DNA from: JBNKEI01 sp050288705
GTDB taxonomy: Bacteria > Myxococcota > Myxococcia > Myxococcales > UBA5297
Assembly: GCA_050288705.1 (NCBI GenBank)
Contig: JBNKEI010000136.1
Span: 1-57,945, forward strand
Direction of reading: 5' to 3'
Length of the DNA: 57,945 nt
The notes below the pieces were generated by a model. The model was given only the letters and a program-made list of their open reading frames with translations, searched no databases and had not been told where the DNA came from. This document shows positions 56,008 to 57,945 of the stretch, in pieces. The translations under genes were made by a program, and so were the position numbers. The first letter of the stretch is position 1. The number at the start of each line of letters is the position of its first letter.

Positions 56008-56955
56008 ATGGAAAAAGCTATGAAATTACTTATAAAAATCATGATTATTGTTTGGGCATCCTCAGCATGGGCAGCCGATATCGCGATTTTTCCTGTTCAG
56101 GTAACCAATCTTACGCCTCAGCAAGCCGAGGCAGTGGGAGCAGTCATTGCTCAGCAATATGCGAAAATTTCTGGCAAAAAAGTCATACCTCCGGAAAGAG
56201 CTAACCGCGCAGTTCGAGAGGAAGGCAACCTGGCATCTGCCGCCCAGGAATTAAATGTTTTTGAATATATTGAAACTAACGCTATTGCTCTGGATACAAA
56301 AATACTTATCGATGCTATTCGTCGCTCAAGCACCGGAAAACAAATTGCCAGAGCGCAAATGACTGCCGTTTCCTTGGATGACATGATTGAAGTAGGAGAT
56401 CGTATCTCCCGCGCCTTGTTGGAAAAAACGCCGATCGACCAAGCCCATGCCTTGGATAATACTACCAAACTGAAAACCAATCCCGCGCAAAGAATACGTG
56501 CAAAAAAAAATCTGGGAGTAAAATCATCTTTGATATTTCCAGTAATCAGCGGAAAATTCGATCCCCTAGTAAGCATTGGCTTTGATGCCAGGCTTGAGTC
56601 CCTTCGCTACTTTTTAGAACTTGGTGCCGGTTTTTTAATTCCCAGCAGTGCCTCCGAACGTGATTCTTATGGCGGGGCCTACGCCGAAATGGGCGCCAGT
56701 TACTACCTCACTGAAAGCAGCATTTCACCTTACATCGGCGGAGGAGTAATTCCCCGCATCATAGGTGGTGATATCAGAGGAGTATCCCTTGCTCCCTATG
56801 TGCAAACTGGTGTGATCTTCATGCGGGAGTATTCTACTCGTCTATATACCGATATTCGGGTGGCTACCAATGTTCTGCCTTTGCGGGGAAACGATACGGA
56901 ACGTCGCTCTTACTATCCCACCGAAATCATCTGGCAATTTGGTATTGGTTGGTAG
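56008..56955 (+). CDS. FlgO/TolB-N-like secreted protein with C-terminal beta-barrel
   Basis: A 315-residue protein. Signal peptide (about 1-23, ending SAWAA), then a domain DIAIFPVQVTNLTPQQAEAV ... LLEKTPID (about 24-150), with the alpha/beta pattern of FlgO/CsgG-type domains that sense or build periplasmic complexes. From about 165 a beta-barrel-like part follows (SIGFDARLESLRYFLELGAG, YGGAYAEMGASYYLTE, SPYIGGGVIPRIIGG, VQTGVIFMREYSTRL) ending WQFGIGW with an aromatic C-terminus. It may join a periplasmic domain to an outer-membrane anchor. A second ATG four codons in (56020) is also possible. It is convergent with the next gene. Confidence 0.72.
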   Translation: MEKAMKLLIKIMIIVWASSAWAADIAIFPVQVTNLTPQQAEAVGAVIAQQYAKISGKKVIPPERANRAVREEGNLASAAQELNVFEYIETNAIALDTKILIDAIRRSSTGKQIARAQMTAVSLDDMIEVGDRISRALLEKTPIDQAHALDNTTKLKTNPAQRIRAKKNLGVKSSLIFPVISGKFDPLVSIGFDARLESLRYFLELGAGFLIPSSASERDSYGGAYAEMGASYYLTESSISPYIGGGVIPRIIGGDIRGVSLAPYVQTGVIFMREYSTRLYTDIRVATNVLPLRGNDTERRSYYPTEIIWQFGIGW

Positions 56956-57034
56956 ACAATCAGGACAAATTCTACGCAACTGTTGGTAAGTTCCGCGCTG
57001 CTCTCGCGCGCAAAAAAGTGACCATCAAATCGGA

Positions 57035-57945
57035 CTATTCGACATCCCCTTCTTTTGCGGATAATCTCCACTCGCTTTCTGGAAGCCCTTCGTTCTGAAG
57101 TCCCCAGTCGGATATTTTTTTTATCAACGTTGTTTTGGATACCTGTAGCTCTTTCATCACCGAAATTCTCTTGCCCCGATGCCGCCGCAACGAAAGGCGA
57201 ATAACTTCGCGTTCGACCTCTTCGAGACTCTTTCCTTCTACATTGAGCGTGCAATTATCGTTCGCGCGACGGACAGGGGCGTTTGCACGAGATCCCAATC
57301 CTCCTACCTCTTCGAGGACGACTGTCTCCGGCGAAATAACCGTTTGCTGGTTGCGGAGGAGCAGCGTTCTTTGCAGCACATTCTTGAGCTGGCGAATATT
57401 TCCCGGCCAGTGATAATCCTCAAGCTTCTTAAGGGCCTCTTCCGACCAACTAATCTTCGAATCACGAGGGGCAATTTGCGTAAAAAAGTGCTGAGTCAGT
57501 AGTCGAATGTCCCCGCGCCTATTTCGTAGGGGCGGAAGGTGAATCGGAATAACCGACATTCGGTAATAGAGATCTTCGCGAAATTTTCCGGCGGCTGCGT
57601 GAGCTATGAGATCTCGGTGCGTCGCGGAAATTGCCCGAACCGAAACCTGACGTGAACTGGTAGCTCCTACCCGTCGCACCTCTCCCAACTCCAGCGCACG
57701 AAGCAACTTTGGCTGGAGATTCATCGGAAGTTCGCCAATCTCATCAAGAAAGAGTGTTCCCTCGTGGGCCGCTTCGAAAAGGCCTTTCTTATCGCTCTGC
57801 GCACCCGTAAAAGCCCCTTTGATATGTCCGAAAAGCTCGCTATCCGTGAGGGACTCTGAAAAACCGGAACAATTTATAGTAACCAGTGGACCATCACGAC
57901 GGAACGAGCGCCCATGGAGCGCTCGCGCAACCAGTTCTTTTCCAG
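57035..57945 (-). CDS. Sigma-54-dependent activator, C-terminal part (cut by window edge)
   Basis: The last 302 codons of an NtrC-type activator; the 5' part lies beyond the right edge. Seen are the end of Walker A (GKELVARALHGR), ELFGHIKGAFTGAQSDKKG with a canonical GAFTGA loop, Walker B EGTLFLDEIGELP, and YYRMSVIPIHLPPLRNRRGD. The HTH is LSLRRHRGKRISVMKELQVS, TLIKKISDWGL at the C-terminus. The FHA or receiver domain cannot be seen. Similar sensory domains are likely in the missing part. Third activator in the window. Confidence 0.9.
   Translation of the reverse strand, partial: GKELVARALHGRSFRRDGPLVTINCSGFSESLTDSELFGHIKGAFTGAQSDKKGLFEAAHEGTLFLDEIGELPMNLQPKLLRALELGEVRRVGATSSRQVSVRAISATHRDLIAHAAAGKFREDLYYRMSVIPIHLPPLRNRRGDIRLLTQHFFTQIAPRDSKISWSEEALKKLEDYHWPGNIRQLKNVLQRTLLLRNQQTVISPETVVLEEVGGLGSRANAPVRRANDNCTLNVEGKSLEEVEREVIRLSLRRHRGKRISVMKELQVSKTTLIKKISDWGLQNEGLPESEWRLSAKEGDVE

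Noticed and set aside
1..57945. CRISPR arrays, tRNA or rRNA genes
   Set aside because: No regularly spaced direct repeats, and no cloverleaf or rRNA-like stretches were recognised by eye; a tRNA or Rfam scan would settle it.

Overview
The window reads as chromosome of a Gram-negative, diderm, deltaproteobacterial or Myxococcota-like bacterium of moderate G+C content. The evidence is a Myxococcus-style type IV pilus locus (pilM-N-O-P-Q, pilS-pilR, and a pilG/H/I-type ABC transporter beside pilin genes), several sigma-54 activators, Ser/Thr kinases with PEGA domains, TPR proteins, and many lipoproteins with short Cys-rich CGNxxxExGExCD or CxxDxDCPxG modules. No rRNA, tRNA or CRISPR array was seen. 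The species cannot be named from the sequence.

Layout. 1-1.6 kb (minus): 5' part of elongation factor P, a Roadblock protein and a Cys-rich lipoprotein. 1.7-7.4 kb (minus): pilM-N-O-P-Q. 7.6-16.0 kb (minus): a transmembrane Ser/Thr kinase, a TPR/PEGA membrane protein and two large paralogous FG-GAP/VCBS lipoproteins. 16.2-19.0 kb (minus): pilS and pilR, separated by a 78-bp inverted-repeat element. 19.2-19.9 kb: a VapBC toxin-antitoxin pair. 19.9-27.9 kb: ABC ATPase (pilH-like), a sigma-54-type pilin promoter, two pilins, a polytopic membrane protein, pilG-like and pilI-like genes and a GT-C/TPR protein. Broken copies of the ATPase start, the permease start, a pilin tail and an antitoxin lie between them. 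28.0-30.7 kb (minus): three genes of a type III secretion system (SctO, SctP, SctQ) without the rest. 31.3-38.8 kb: a glycosyltransferase-like gene, two paralogous barrel proteins flanking an Hsp20/RtcB/archease block and a DUF364 protein, then glycosyltransferase and acyltransferase genes. 39.2-43.0 kb (minus): cobT and a CobC-CobQ fusion. 43.1-50.5 kb (plus): TPR protein, Ser/Thr kinase, TPR protein, FHA-GAF-AAA+ sigma-54 activator and two lipoproteins. 50.7-57.9 kb: mixed accessory genes (papain-like protein, royal-jelly-family lipoprotein, HIRAN protein, glycosyltransferase, outer-membrane protein), a patch of transposase and nuclease remnants, and a partial sigma-54 activator.

How it fits together. 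PilS would sense, PilR would activate the -24/-12 pilin promoter, PilMNOPQ form the alignment complex and secretin, and PilG/H/I act in pilus assembly as in Myxococcus. The neighbouring GT-C-like proteins could decorate pilins. Two clusters (7.6-16.0 and 43.1-50.5 kb) share the plan of membrane Ser/Thr kinase with PEGA, TPR protein with C-terminal membrane helices, and Cys-module lipoproteins; the second adds an FHA-type sigma-54 activator. These are the best candidates here for an undescribed envelope signalling system. The type III islet, with a predicted internal start for a short SctQ, and a papain-like protein with a polar N-terminus are the second candidate. All functional statements are from reading the sequence and general family knowledge; no database search was run.
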